64,000 nucleotides of DNA, taken from positions 806,001 through 870,000 of the forward strand of contig NZ_JACBZT010000001.1 in assembly GCF_013408985.1 (NCBI RefSeq). Direction: 5' to 3'. Below the pieces are notes generated by a model. The model did not search any database. It was given only the letters and a program-made list of their open reading frames with translations, and was not told the DNA's origin. Origin of the DNA: Petropleomorpha daqingensis. Lineage in GTDB: Bacteria; Actinomycetota; Actinomycetes; Mycobacteriales; Geodermatophilaceae. The translations under genes and the position numbers were made by a program. Shown here one piece after another: positions 1 through 7,062 of the stretch (its first letter is position 1; each line of letters starts with the position of its first letter).

Positions 1-97
1 CGGCCCTGCGTGCTCGTCGTTCACGTCGCGAGGTTACGCGCGTCCCACGCGTCCCCCTGGACCCGGCGCGCTCCCGGTGGCCGAGCGTTCCGGTGGC

Positions 98-103
98 TAG
101 CCT
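98..103 (+). promoter_or_regulatory. Leaderless -10 box (TAGCCT) of the lipid kinase gene
   Basis: TAGCCT ends six bases before the ATG at 110. A TAnnnT hexamer at this distance recurs throughout the window and implies that transcription starts at or next to the start codon. Bases 1-97 hold no gene I can support. Confidence 0.6.
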
Positions 104-109
104 GGCCGT

Positions 110-1060
110 ATGCGCGCTCTCGTGGTGGTCAACCCGGCGGCGACCGCCACGACCCCCAAGGTCCGCGACGTCCTGGTCCGGGCGCTCGCGAGCGAGCTGA
201 AGGTCGACGTGGCCCACACCGAGCACCGCGGCCACGGGCGCGAGCTGGGCCGGCGGGCGGCCGAGGACGGCGTCGACGTCGTCGTCACCCTCGGCGGCGA
301 CGGCACGGTCAACGAGGTCGTGAACGGCCTGCTCGAGCACGGGCCCTCGGCGCACGTGCCGACGCTGGCCGTCGTCCCGGGCGGCTCGACCAACGTCTTC
401 TCGCGCGCGCTGGGGCGCTCGCGCGACCCGATCGAGGCGACCGCCGAGATCCTCGACTCGCTGCGGGACGGTCGCACCCGCCGGGTCTCGCTGGGCACCG
501 CGAGCGTCGAGGCCGTGGACGGCTGGACCGAGCCCCGCTGGTTCGTCTTCTCCGCCGGGCTCGGCTTCGACGCCGACGTCATCACCCGTGTCGAGGCCAA
601 GAGGGCGCGGGGACGGCGCTCGACCGGCCTGCTCTACGTCCGCGAGACCACCCGCGAGTTCCTGTTCGGCCGCGAGCGCCGCCGGCCCGCGATGACGGTG
701 TGCCCGGACGGCGAGCCCGCCGTCGACGAGCTCTTCCTCTGCCTGGTCTCCAACGTCAGCCCGTGGACCTACCTGGGCGCACGGTCGATCAACCCGAGCC
801 CGGACGCCTCCTTCGACGCCGGTCTCGACGTCTTCGCCCTGGGGCGGATCGGGTCGCTGCGGATGACGCGGACCTTCCTGCAGACCATCTCGCCCCGGCC
901 GAACACCCGTGGCCGCGGCGTGCACCGCTGGCACGACCTGCCGGAGGCCACGGTGACGGCCACGCGCCCCCTCACCTGGCAGCTGGACGGCGACTCGCTC
1001 GGCACCGCGACCGGCCTCCGGGTGCGCAGCGTGCCGGCGGCCCTCCGCGTCGTCTTCTGA
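110..1060 (+). CDS. Diacylglycerol kinase-family lipid kinase (DagK/YegS-like)
   Basis: The 316-residue protein belongs to the DAGK catalytic family, which phosphorylates lipid alcohols such as diacylglycerol with ATP at the membrane. The N-terminus reads VVVNPAA, and the diagnostic nucleotide-binding loop GGDGTVNEVVNGL lies near residues 63-75, followed by the PGGSTNVFSR stretch near residue 91. The C-terminal half is the beta-sandwich typical of YegS and DgkB. There is no signal peptide or membrane helix. The ATG is preceded by a -10 box six bases upstream, suggesting leaderless translation. It sits upstream of whiB1, matching Rv3218-whiB1 in M. tuberculosis. The lipid substrate cannot be read from sequence. 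Confidence 0.88.
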   Translation: MRALVVVNPAATATTPKVRDVLVRALASELKVDVAHTEHRGHGRELGRRAAEDGVDVVVTLGGDGTVNEVVNGLLEHGPSAHVPTLAVVPGGSTNVFSRALGRSRDPIEATAEILDSLRDGRTRRVSLGTASVEAVDGWTEPRWFVFSAGLGFDADVITRVEAKRARGRRSTGLLYVRETTREFLFGRERRRPAMTVCPDGEPAVDELFLCLVSNVSPWTYLGARSINPSPDASFDAGLDVFALGRIGSLRMTRTFLQTISPRPNTRGRGVHRWHDLPEATVTATRPLTWQLDGDSLGTATGLRVRSVPAALRVVF

Positions 1061-1192
1061 CGGCCCGCTCGCACTCCGCTCCCAGCCCGTTCACAGGCCG
1101 CTGGACTGGGCCTTAGCACAGCACGCCCGGTTGCCGTCAAGGACTTCGCCGGTGTGGTGGACCGGTCGAGTGGCGCGCCTATCACGCGCGTG

Positions 1193-1206
1193 GTGAGGTT
1201 GCTCAC
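1193..1206 (+). promoter_or_regulatory. Crp/Fnr-type operator upstream of whiB1 (GTGA-N6-TCAC)
   Basis: GTGAGGTTGCTCAC is a perfect GTGA-N6-TCAC half-site pair, the core of the Crp consensus. Its centre lies about 35 bp upstream of a TTGACA hexamer at 1235-1240, placing it near -70 of the predicted start, a class I activator position. In M. tuberculosis the Crp protein Rv3676 is known to act on the whiB1 promoter, so the site fits the downstream gene. Confidence 0.6.
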
Positions 1207-1234
1207 GAGGGGGTCGATGACGACCCCGTTTCGC

Positions 1235-1398
1235 TTGACAGGTGTTCCGCTCGTGAAAACATCGCGGGAGGAAAGCAACCTGCCGGTAACAAAGCAGGAA
1301 AGTCGCCGAGCCACGGCGCTGGGCAACCGGTGTCGGCCCGCGGAGCGGACCGAGGCCGGCGACGACACGCACGACTTGACACCGAGGAGTACACCACC
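1235..1398 (+). promoter_or_regulatory. whiB1 promoter and structured 5' leader
   Basis: TTGACA at 1235-1240 is a consensus -35; the -10 around 1257-1263 is poor, as expected for an activator-dependent promoter. The transcribed leader of about 130 bases has no ORF but carries two small hairpins: CCTGC/GCAGG at 1279-1298 and CGCCG/CGGCG at 1304-1318. A GAGGAG ribosome site at 1384-1389 precedes the ATG. The whole gap 1061-1398 holds no gene. Confidence 0.45.
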
Positions 1399-1650
1399 AT
1401 GGACTGGCGCCACCGCGCCCTGTGTCGCGACGAGGACCCCGAGCTGTTCTTCCCCATCGGGACGAGCGGTCCGGCCGTCACGCAGATCGAGCAGGCCAAG
1501 TCGGTGTGCCAGCGTTGCCCGGTGGTGCAGTCGTGCCTGGACTGGGCACTGCGGTCCGGTCAGGACTCCGGCGTCTGGGGCGGCCTGTCGGAGGACGAGC
1601 GCCGCGCGCTCAAGCGCCGTCAGGCCCGCACCCGGGCGTTCACCGCCTGA
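1399..1650 (+). CDS. whiB1: WhiB1-type iron-sulfur transcription factor
   Basis: The 83-residue Wbl protein has the four cluster-binding cysteines at positions 9, 37, 40 and 46, the same spacing as M. tuberculosis WhiB1, followed by the GVWGG turn and a basic tail (RRALKRRQARTRA). Wbl proteins of this class bind a 4Fe-4S cluster that reacts with nitric oxide and contact the primary sigma factor; WhiB1 is essential in mycobacteria and is called WblE in Streptomyces. The ATG at 1399 is chosen because the MDWRH start matches family members and a GAGGAG site lies nine bases upstream. The gene lies between the lipid kinase and pdtaS, exactly as in M. tuberculosis, and carries a Crp-type site upstream. 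Confidence 0.95.
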   Translation: MDWRHRALCRDEDPELFFPIGTSGPAVTQIEQAKSVCQRCPVVQSCLDWALRSGQDSGVWGGLSEDERRALKRRQARTRAFTA

Positions 1651-1691
1651 TCCACTCGACGCACCACCGCGCGGCGCGCCGCGCACCCTGA

Positions 1692-1737
1692 CGCCGCGAG
1701 GCCGGTCCCGGAGCTGCTCCGGACCGGCCTCGCGGCG
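1692..1737. terminator. Bidirectional hairpin terminator between whiB1 and pdtaS
   Basis: A perfect 16-bp inverted repeat (CGCCGCGAGGCCGGTC at 1692-1707, complement at 1722-1737) lies between two convergent stop codons. There is no U-tract on the + strand, which is common in high-G+C actinobacteria. Confidence 0.75.
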
Positions 1738-1748
1738 TTCGTCCGGTC

Positions 1749-3230
1749 TCAGCGGCGCGGACGTCCGGCTCCCGGCAGCGTGAGCACGACCTCGGTGCCG
1801 GAGCCGGCCGCGGTCGGCCCCATCTCGAGCTCGCCGCCCAGCTCGCCGGAGATCAGGGTGCGCACGATCTGCAGGCCCAGGCCGTCGCTGGCCGCGAGGT
1901 CGAAGTCCGCGGGCAGGCCCATCCCGTCGTCGCGGACGCGGACGACGAGGTCGTCGCCGTCCCGCTCGGCCACCAGCTCGATCGCGCCCGGCTCGCCGTC
2001 GGGGAAGGCGTGCTCGGCGGCGTTCTGCAGCAGCTCGGTGATCGCCATGACCAGCGGGGTCGCCGTGGCCGCGGGCAGCTCGCCGAACTCGCCGACGCGG
2101 CGGGCCCGGGCGGCCGGCCCGACGACGGTCAGGTCGCCGAGCATGGGCAGCACCCGGTCGAGGACGTCGTCCACCACGACGACGTCCTCCCGGCTGCCGG
2201 CCAGGGTGTCGTGGACGACGGCGATCGAGGCGACCCGCCGCACCGACTCCTCCAGCGCCGCCCGCGCGGCCGGCTCGGTCATCCGCCGGGCCTGCAGCCG
2301 CAGCAGCGCGGCGACGGTCTGCAGGTTGTTCTTCACGCGGTGGTGGATCTCGCGGATCGTCGCGTCCTTGGTCATCAGGGCGCGGTCCCGGCGGCGGACG
2401 TCGGTGACGTCGCGGACCAGCACCAGCGCGCCGGCCGGCCCACCGGGCGCCTGCAGCGGCAGCGCGCGCAGGAACATCGTCGCGGCCGGCCCCTCGACGT
2501 CCGTGGGGTCGGGGAACCGGCCGTCGACCGCCGCGGCGATGCCCGCCGCCACCGCCTCGCCCGCCACCCGGTCGGCGGTGGCCGCCCGGGTCATCTCGGC
2601 CAGGTCCGCGCCGACCAGGTCGCCGGTCAGCCCCAGCCGGCGGTAGGCCGACAGCGCGTTGGGGCTGGCGTAGGTGGCCCGGCCCTCGGCGTCGATGCGC
2701 ACCAGGCCGTCGCCGACGCGGGGGCTCATCTCGGCGTCCTGCAGCTTCTGCGGCGGGAACGTGCCGGCCGAGACCATGAGGCAGAGGTCGGCGGCGATGT
2801 CGAGGTAGGTCAGCTCCAGCGTCGACGGGGAGCGGGTGACGGCCAGGTTGGTGTCCTTGGCCAGGACGGCGACGACGACGCCGTCGTGCCGGACCGGGAT
2901 GACCTCCCGGCGGCGCGGGCTGGCGCCCGACCAGTCCGGCTCCCCCTCGGTGACCGGGCGGCCCTCGCGGTAGGCCACGACGAACGGCTCGGCGGCCGTC
3001 CCGGAGGCCTCGGCGCCGACCAGGTCGTCGGGCTGGCTGGTGGGCGCGGTCAGCGGACGGACCTGGGCGACGCACCACCACCGGCCGTTCTGCAGGGGCA
3101 CCCACAGGGTCAGGTCGGCGAAGGCGAGATCGGCCAGCAACTGCCAGTCGGCGACCAGCCTGCGGGCGTGGTCGACCTGCGAGGGGCTGGAGGCCGATCC
3201 GCGGTTGAGGCGCTCGGACAGGCTGCTCAT
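1749..3230 (-). CDS. pdtaS: Sensor histidine kinase PdtaS (HisKA_2 type)
   Basis: The 493-residue soluble kinase matches PdtaS (Rv3220c, 501 residues). An N-terminal GAF-like H_kinase_N region (about 20-160) is followed by a PAS domain (about 170-285), then the HisKA_2 helix with the phospho-acceptor in REIHHRVKNNLQ near residue 305, and a C-terminal HATPase with N-box ELLQNAAEHAF and G-box DDGMGLP. There is no membrane segment, so sensing is cytoplasmic; mycobacterial PdtaS signals to the ANTAR-type RNA-binding regulator PdtaR. No receiver-ANTAR partner lies beside it, although an ANTAR protein is encoded at 37283. The ATG at 3230 gives the conserved MSSLSERL start. Its -10 (TAGGCT) lies back to back with that of the divergent GNAT gene. 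Confidence 0.92.
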   Translation of the reverse strand: MSSLSERLNRGSASSPSQVDHARRLVADWQLLADLAFADLTLWVPLQNGRWWCVAQVRPLTAPTSQPDDLVGAEASGTAAEPFVVAYREGRPVTEGEPDWSGASPRRREVIPVRHDGVVVAVLAKDTNLAVTRSPSTLELTYLDIAADLCLMVSAGTFPPQKLQDAEMSPRVGDGLVRIDAEGRATYASPNALSAYRRLGLTGDLVGADLAEMTRAATADRVAGEAVAAGIAAAVDGRFPDPTDVEGPAATMFLRALPLQAPGGPAGALVLVRDVTDVRRRDRALMTKDATIREIHHRVKNNLQTVAALLRLQARRMTEPAARAALEESVRRVASIAVVHDTLAGSREDVVVVDDVLDRVLPMLGDLTVVGPAARARRVGEFGELPAATATPLVMAITELLQNAAEHAFPDGEPGAIELVAERDGDDLVVRVRDDGMGLPADFDLAASDGLGLQIVRTLISGELGGELEMGPTAAGSGTEVVLTLPGAGRPRR

Positions 3231-3241
3231 GGTTGCCGTCG

Positions 3242-3259
3242 AGCCTAGGTGCCTAGGCT
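3242..3259. promoter_or_regulatory. Back-to-back divergent -10 boxes for pdtaS and the GNAT gene
   Basis: The + strand TAGGCT (3254-3259) ends seven bases before the GTG at 3267. Its mirror image on the - strand (AGCCTA at 3242-3247) lies 11 bases from the pdtaS ATG. Only six bases separate the two boxes, so the polymerase footprints must overlap. Confidence 0.6.
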
Positions 3260-3266
3260 GCGGGAC

Positions 3267-3782
3267 GTGGTCGAGGCCTCGCCGTATCAGTCCCCGCCCG
3301 CCCATCTGCGCGTGGAGCCGGCCACCCCGGCCGATTTCGGGCGCATCGCCGAGCTGACCGCCGGCGTCTACCGCGACGAGGGGCTGGCGCCCGAGGAGTT
3401 CCAGCGGGAGCTGCGCGACGTCGCCGGCCGGGCCGCCCGGGCCGAGCTGCTGGTCGCCCGCGACGGCGAGGCGGTCGTCGGCAGCGTCGCGCTGGTGCTG
3501 GACGGCGACTTCCGGGAGATCTCGGACTCCGACGACGAGGCGGCCTTCCGGATGCTCGTCGTCGACCGCGGCGTGCGCGGGCGCGGCGTCGGCGAGCTGC
3601 TCGTGCGGGACTGCCTCGACCGGGCGCGGGCGGCGGGCAAGCGGCGCATGGTCCTGTCGACCGATCCGAGCATGCGCGCGGCGCACCGGCTCTACGAGCG
3701 GCTGGGTTTCACCCGGCTGCCGGAGCGCGACTGGTCACCGCTGCCCGGCGTGAACCTGATGGCCTACTCCCTGGAGCTCTGA
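3267..3782 (+). CDS. GNAT-family N-acetyltransferase
   Basis: The 171-residue protein has a single GNAT domain. The acetyl-CoA pyrophosphate loop reads VDRGVRGRGVGELLV (a variant of Q/R-x-x-G-x-G/A), and the C-terminus has the common AHRLYERLGFTR motif. The acceptor substrate is unknown. GTG at 3267 is preferred because a TAGGCT -10 box ends seven bases upstream; another in-frame GTG at 3249 would overlap that box. Its stop codon TGA (3780-3782) abuts the stop of the convergent biotinyl carrier gene, forming TGATCA. Confidence 0.85.
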   Translation: MVEASPYQSPPAHLRVEPATPADFGRIAELTAGVYRDEGLAPEEFQRELRDVAGRAARAELLVARDGEAVVGSVALVLDGDFREISDSDDEAAFRMLVVDRGVRGRGVGELLVRDCLDRARAAGKRRMVLSTDPSMRAAHRLYERLGFTRLPERDWSPLPGVNLMAYSLEL

Positions 3783-4001
3783 TCACTCGACCGTCGCGAT
3801 CAGGTCGCCCTCCTGGAGCACCTCGCCCTCGGTGACGTGCAGCTCCCGGACGGTGCCCGCGCGCTCGGTGAGCACCGGGATCTCCATCTTCATCGACTCG
3901 AGGATCACCAGGGTGTCGCCGACCGCGACCTCGGTGCCCGGCTCGACGAGGACCTTCCACACGCTGGAGACCATCTCCGCGTGGATCTCCTCGACCGCCA
4001 C
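3783..4001 (-). CDS. Stand-alone biotinyl-lipoyl carrier protein (TB7.3-like)
   Basis: A 72-residue single biotinyl domain with the biotinylation site ESMKMEIPV near residues 34-42. It resembles M. tuberculosis TB7.3 (Rv3221c, about 71 residues) in length, in the AEMVSSVWKV opening and in the C-terminal GDLIATVE. GTG at 4001 is chosen to match that length; an ATG at 4034 would add 11 residues. The role of TB7.3 proteins is not settled; they are small biotinylated proteins with no attached carboxylase domain. Here the gene follows, on the same strand and 60 bases downstream, a shrunken biotin-carboxylase homologue, suggesting that the two work together. Confidence 0.88.
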   Translation of the reverse strand: MAVEEIHAEMVSSVWKVLVEPGTEVAVGDTLVILESMKMEIPVLTERAGTVRELHVTEGEVLQEGDLIATVE

Positions 4002-4061
4002 CCCGCGCCTCCTCGTCCTCGCTGGGAAGGCCATCCAAGCACGCCCGGCTGAGCAGGCGGT

Positions 4062-5081
4062 TCAGCCTCCGGGGGTGGGCGATCCGTCGGCGAGCCGGTC
4101 GAGGACGGCGCAGATCTCCGCGCCGTCGTGGGGCACGCCGACGTCGGGCAGGTCGGCGAGCACCCGCCCGATCGCCCGGGCCGCGGTCGCGGTGTCCTCG
4201 GCGCGCGCGCTGACCGTGGACAGCAGAGCGTCGTACCAGCCGTCGAGCCGGTCGCCCGGGCCGTAGCCGCTGACCGCCACGAGGTCGTCGGAGAGGGAGT
4301 CCGGCAGCCGGCCGCTGACCCGGCCCGCCGTCCCCGGGGGGAGCGTGGAACGCAGCTGGACGGCGACCGCGGCGCTCTGAGCGGCGGGCTCGGGCTCGGC
4401 GGCGCGCGCGGCGCGGGGCGATCCGCTGCGCAGGGCCAGCTCGACGGCGTCCACGCCGTGGGCCCGCTCCAGCACGGCCATGTCCAGGGAGAAGCCGGCG
4501 GCGACCTCGGCCAGCTCGCCGCCCGAGGAGATGCCCACGGTGACCAGGCCCCGCCACCCGACGTCCTTGAGCCGGTGCACGGCGGCCGGCAGCTCCTCGG
4601 GCTCCGGGGTCCAGGAGACCCGGGCGATGCCCGCGGCCCGGTCGCGGGAGACCGGCGTCAGGAAGCGCAGGCCGTCGTCGGTGACCCAGGCCAGGAAGCC
4701 GTGCTCGCTGGCCGGCTCGACGCCGTCCCCACCGAGCCGTTCGAGCACCTCGGCGTCCGGGCCCACCCAGGTGAGCCCCACCGTGGTGACGGCGGCAGCC
4801 AGCCGGGCGTTGCCGGCCAGCGCCGGCGGCACGGGCAGGACGGCGCTGGCGCCGCTGCGCCGGGCGGCCTCGACGATCCGGTCCACCGCCAGGTAGGACT
4901 CCGCCGCCGGTGCGGGCCCGAGCTCGACGGCGTCGTCGGCCAGCCGCACGTGGCGGGCCTGCCGCTCGGCGGCGGAGTGCACCGCGATCGCCTTGATCCC
5001 GAGCCCGGAACAGGCCGCGATCACCCGGCAGGCGGCCGGCCCGCGGCCGGCGACCAGCACGCTCTCGATCCCCAGGTCCAT
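4062..5081 (-). CDS. Degenerate biotin-carboxylase-like protein lacking most of the ATP-grasp domain
   Basis: A 339-residue protein that tracks biotin carboxylase end to end but is about 110 residues short. Residues 5-112 match the Rossmann-like N-domain (VLVAGRGPAACRVIAAC, then LTWVGPDAEVLERLGGD). Residues 175-222 match the late ATP-grasp region but read EVAAGFSLDM where carboxylases have the metal and bicarbonate motif E-x-N-x-R. Residues 238-333 match the C-domain, with WYDALLSTV for YYDPLLAKL, and Arg244 aligns with the biotin-contacting arginine. The glycine-rich ATP lid and both ATP-binding lysines have no counterpart, so catalysis is unlikely. The ATG at 5081 has a GGAG-rich sequence upstream. 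It lies 60 bases upstream of the biotinyl carrier gene. A regulatory or scaffold role is an inference. Confidence 0.8.
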   Translation of the reverse strand: MDLGIESVLVAGRGPAACRVIAACSGLGIKAIAVHSAAERQARHVRLADDAVELGPAPAAESYLAVDRIVEAARRSGASAVLPVPPALAGNARLAAAVTTVGLTWVGPDAEVLERLGGDGVEPASEHGFLAWVTDDGLRFLTPVSRDRAAGIARVSWTPEPEELPAAVHRLKDVGWRGLVTVGISSGGELAEVAAGFSLDMAVLERAHGVDAVELALRSGSPRAARAAEPEPAAQSAAVAVQLRSTLPPGTAGRVSGRLPDSLSDDLVAVSGYGPGDRLDGWYDALLSTVSARAEDTATAARAIGRVLADLPDVGVPHDGAEICAVLDRLADGSPTPGG

Positions 5082-5211
5082 CTCAGTCCCGCTCCCCGTG
5101 GTACTCCCCCGTCCGGCACGGCGGCCGGACGTCTCGTGAGAGGCTAGGTAGGTCAGCTTGGCGGGTCCGCCGGTCCTGCGCACACCCGCTCACCCGCAGA
5201 AGGAGGCATCG

Positions 5212-5286
5212 ATGTCCAAGCGTGGACGCAAGCGTCGCTCGCGCAAGAAGAGCAACGCCAACCACGGCAAGCGCCCCAACGCCTAA
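5212..5286 (+). CDS. Ribosomal protein bL37 (24-residue AURKAIP1/COX24-type basic peptide)
   Basis: A 24-codon gene with a strong AGGAGG site eight bases before the ATG. The peptide is almost all Lys, Arg, Asn and Gly, opens MSKRGRKRRSRKK and closes NHGKRPNA. This is the signature of the tiny large-subunit protein first seen in the mycobacterial ribosome structure (bL37) and of the COX24/AURKAIP1 family. It is transcribed divergently from the biotin-carboxylase-like gene and ends at a hairpin terminator. The family call is from recall of the mycobacterial peptide. Confidence 0.88.
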   Translation: MSKRGRKRRSRKKSNANHGKRPNA

Positions 5287-5287
5287 C

Positions 5288-5311
5288 GGGCGCGGGAGCG
5301 TCCCCGCGCCC
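5288..5311. terminator. Hairpin terminator between bL37 and rsrA
   Basis: GGGCGCGGG at 5288-5296 pairs with the complementary run at 5303-5311, leaving a six-base loop. It sits two bases after the bL37 stop and five before the convergent rsrA stop. Confidence 0.6.
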
Positions 5312-5315
5312 CGCC

Positions 5316-5675
5316 TCAGGCGGGCGTGGGGCGCTCCCCGGTGGTCTCGGTGACCACCTCGGTCCGCACCTTCTCCACGGTGATCTGCGTGCCGTCCTCC
5401 TCGAAGGAGACGGTGGTCAGCTGCAGCTTGATCCGGTCCCGCAGGCCCGGTGGCGGCGCGTCACCCCCGCAGCGGCGGCGGACCAGCGCCTTGAACTCCT
5501 GCTCGATCCCGAACTCGCGCAGGCACCCCGAGCAGTCCTCGAGGTGCTCGGCGATCACGGCCCGGCGCTCGTCGTCGGTCTCGTGGTCCAGGAACTCGAA
5601 CACGTGCGACAGGACGTCGTCGCACGAGGTGATCTCGATCGGCTCCCCGCTGCCGGAACGGCGGTCCTCGCTCAT
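5316..5675 (-). CDS. rsrA: Zinc-containing anti-sigma factor RsrA/RshA (redox switch for SigR)
   Basis: A 119-residue ZAS-family anti-sigma factor. The zinc/redox motif is H44-x3-C48-x2-C51 (HLEDCSGC), with Cys18 as the upstream ligand and Cys69 in RRRCGG as the likely disulfide partner, as in Streptomyces RsrA. Under reducing conditions such proteins hold SigR; thiol oxidation ejects zinc and frees the sigma factor. The ATG overlaps the sigR stop codon (ATGA, 5672-5675), so the pair is translationally coupled and co-expressed. The acidic C-terminal tail of about 35 residues is longer than in some homologues. Confidence 0.93.
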   Translation of the reverse strand: MSEDRRSGSGEPIEITSCDDVLSHVFEFLDHETDDERRAVIAEHLEDCSGCLREFGIEQEFKALVRRRCGGDAPPPGLRDRIKLQLTTVSFEEDGTQITVEKVRTEVVTETTGERPTPA

Positions 5676-6418
5676 CGCGCCGTCTCCTCCCCGGCCCCGG
5701 CGCGGACGAAGCCGCGCTCGCGTGCGTAGTCGGCCAGCAGCTTCTGCAGCCCCCGCCGGCCGCGGTGCAGTCGGGACATCACCGTGCCGATGGGCGTGCC
5801 CATGATCTCCGCGATCTCCTTGTAGGCGAAGCCCTCGACGTCGGCGAGGTACACCGCCAGGCGGAAGTCCTCGGGCAGCTGCTGCAGGGCCTCCTTGATG
5901 TCGGAGTCCGGCAGGTGGTCCAGCGCCTCGATCTCGGCCGAGCGCAGCCCGCTGGAGCTGTGCTCCTCGGCGGCGTACAGCTGCCAGTCCTGCACCTGGT
6001 CGGTGGGGTACTGCTGCGGCTGCCGCTGCCGCTTGCGGTAGCTGTTGATGTAGGTGTTGGTCAGGATCCGGTAGAGCCAGGCCTTGAGGTTGGTGCCCTC
6101 GGCGAACTGGTGGAACGCCGAGTAGGCCTTGACGAACGTCTCCTGGACCAGGTCCTCGGCGTCGGCCGGGTTGCGGGTCATCCGCAGCGCGGCCGGGTAG
6201 AGCTGGTCGAGGAACGGCAGCGCGTCGCGTTCGAAGCGGGCGTCGAGCTCCGCCCGGGTCTCGCCGACGTGGCTGCGACTGCCGCCCTCACGCGCCTCGG
6301 GGACCTCGACCGGCGCGCCCGGAGCGGGAACGCCGGCCTGCTCGTCGGCAGGGCTGTTGCTGGTGGGCTCCTCGGGCACCGACCGTCCTCTCTGCGACCC
6401 CCGCTTGCGGGAGACCAC
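5672..6418 (-). CDS. sigR: ECF sigma factor SigR/SigH (thiol-oxidative stress)
   Basis: The ECF sigma factor has region 2 ([23 protein letters not shown], then [18 protein letters not shown]) and region 4 ([41 protein letters not shown]) with the SigR-specific [12 protein letters not shown] insert. It is the orthologue of Streptomyces SigR and mycobacterial SigH. GTG at 6418 gives 248 residues and sits eight bases after a TAGGAT -10 box (6427-6432). The frame stays open to a second GTG at 6508, which would give 278 residues and begins just downstream of a perfect SigR-type promoter, recalling the unstable longer SigR' isoform of Streptomyces. A further GTG (near 6379) is also possible. It overlaps rsrA by four bases. 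Confidence 0.93.
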   Translation of the reverse strand: MVSRKRGSQRGRSVPEEPTSNSPADEQAGVPAPGAPVEVPEAREGGSRSHVGETRAELDARFERDALPFLDQLYPAALRMTRNPADAEDLVQETFVKAYSAFHQFAEGTNLKAWLYRILTNTYINSYRKRQRQPQQYPTDQVQDWQLYAAEEHSSSGLRSAEIEALDHLPDSDIKEALQQLPEDFRLAVYLADVEGFAYKEIAEIMGTPIGTVMSRLHRGRRGLQKLLADYARERGFVRAGAGEETAR

Positions 6419-6426
6419 ATCGGTCG

Positions 6427-6432
6427 ATCCTA
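6427..6432 (-). promoter_or_regulatory. -10 box (TAGGAT) for the shorter SigR isoform
   Basis: On the - strand, TAGGAT ends eight bases before the in-frame GTG at 6418, the common leaderless spacing here. It would give constitutive SigR independent of the upstream stress promoter. Confidence 0.45.
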
Positions 6433-6517
6433 GTCGCGGGGCATCGGGACGGCCTGGGGGCCGACCGTGCACGGTCCGCGCGCGGGCGGTGGAGAGGGCG
6501 CTGCTCACGGGTCGTGC

Positions 6518-6544
6518 AACCTCTCCGGTGCGGAGCCGATTCCC
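6518..6544 (-). promoter_or_regulatory. SigR-dependent autoregulatory promoter (GGGAAT-N18-GTT)
   Basis: On the - strand, GGGAAT (6539-6544) and GTT (6518-6520) are separated by exactly 18 bases, a perfect match to the SigR/SigH consensus. The predicted start falls close to the GTG at 6508, so the transcript would begin essentially at the codon that opens the extended SigR isoform. Confidence 0.75.
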
Positions 6545-6560
6545 GCTCCCGGGTGATCGC

Positions 6561-6566
6561 TACGCT
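6561..6566 (+). promoter_or_regulatory. Leaderless -10 box (TACGCT) of the YbaK gene
   Basis: TACGCT ends eight bases before GTG 6575. It lies 17 bp from the divergent SigR promoter, so the two polymerase sites overlap. Confidence 0.5.
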
Positions 6567-6574
6567 TCCCCGCC

Positions 6575-7048
6575 GTGGCAGGGACCCCCGCGGTGGCGGT
6601 GCTGGAGAAGGCGAAGGTGGCGCACACGGTGCGCAGCTACGACCCCGACCACCCCGACGCGCACGGGTACGGAGAGGCCGCCGTCGCGGCGCTCGGCGCC
6701 GACCCGCGGCAGGTGTTCAAGACGTTGCTGGCCCGGGTGGACGGCGCGCTGACGGTGGCCGTCGTCCCGGTCGCCGGGATGCTCGACCTCAAGGCGCTGG
6801 CCGCCGCGGTCGGGGGGCGCAAGGCGGTCATGGCCGAGCCCGCCGACGCCGAGCGGACCACCGGCTACGTCGTCGGCGGGATCAGCCCGCTCGGCCAGCG
6901 CAAGGCCCTGCCGACGGTGGTCGACGACTCGGCGCTGCAGTTCGGCACGGTGATGGTCAGCGCCGGCAAGCGCGGCCTGCAGGTGGAGCTGGCACCGGCC
7001 GACCTCGTCCGCCTCACCCGCGCGAGGACCGCGCCGATCGGCCGCTGA
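6575..7048 (+). CDS. YbaK/EbsC-family aminoacyl-tRNA deacylase (Cys-tRNA(Pro) type)
   Basis: A 157-residue single-domain YbaK protein, predicted to hydrolyse misacylated tRNA, typically Cys-tRNA(Pro). Family features are the N-terminal VAVLEKAKVAHTVRSY strand-helix, VFKTLLARVDG with the catalytic lysine near residue 50, and the late GGISPLGQRKALPTVVD motif. GTG at 6575 is set by a TACGCT -10 box eight bases upstream; there is no ribosome site, consistent with leaderless translation. It is divergent from sigR and shares its intergenic region, so oxidative stress could link the two, but no SigR site faces this gene. Confidence 0.9.
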   Translation: MAGTPAVAVLEKAKVAHTVRSYDPDHPDAHGYGEAAVAALGADPRQVFKTLLARVDGALTVAVVPVAGMLDLKALAAAVGGRKAVMAEPADAERTTGYVVGGISPLGQRKALPTVVDDSALQFGTVMVSAGKRGLQVELAPADLVRLTRARTAPIGR

Positions 7049-7062
7049 GGACGCTTCTCCGC

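Noticed and set aside
769-3105. Long - strand frame antisense to the lipid kinase and whiB1, extending into pdtaS in another frame
   Set aside because: Low-complexity Arg/Ala composition and overlap with well-supported genes on the other strand or frame.
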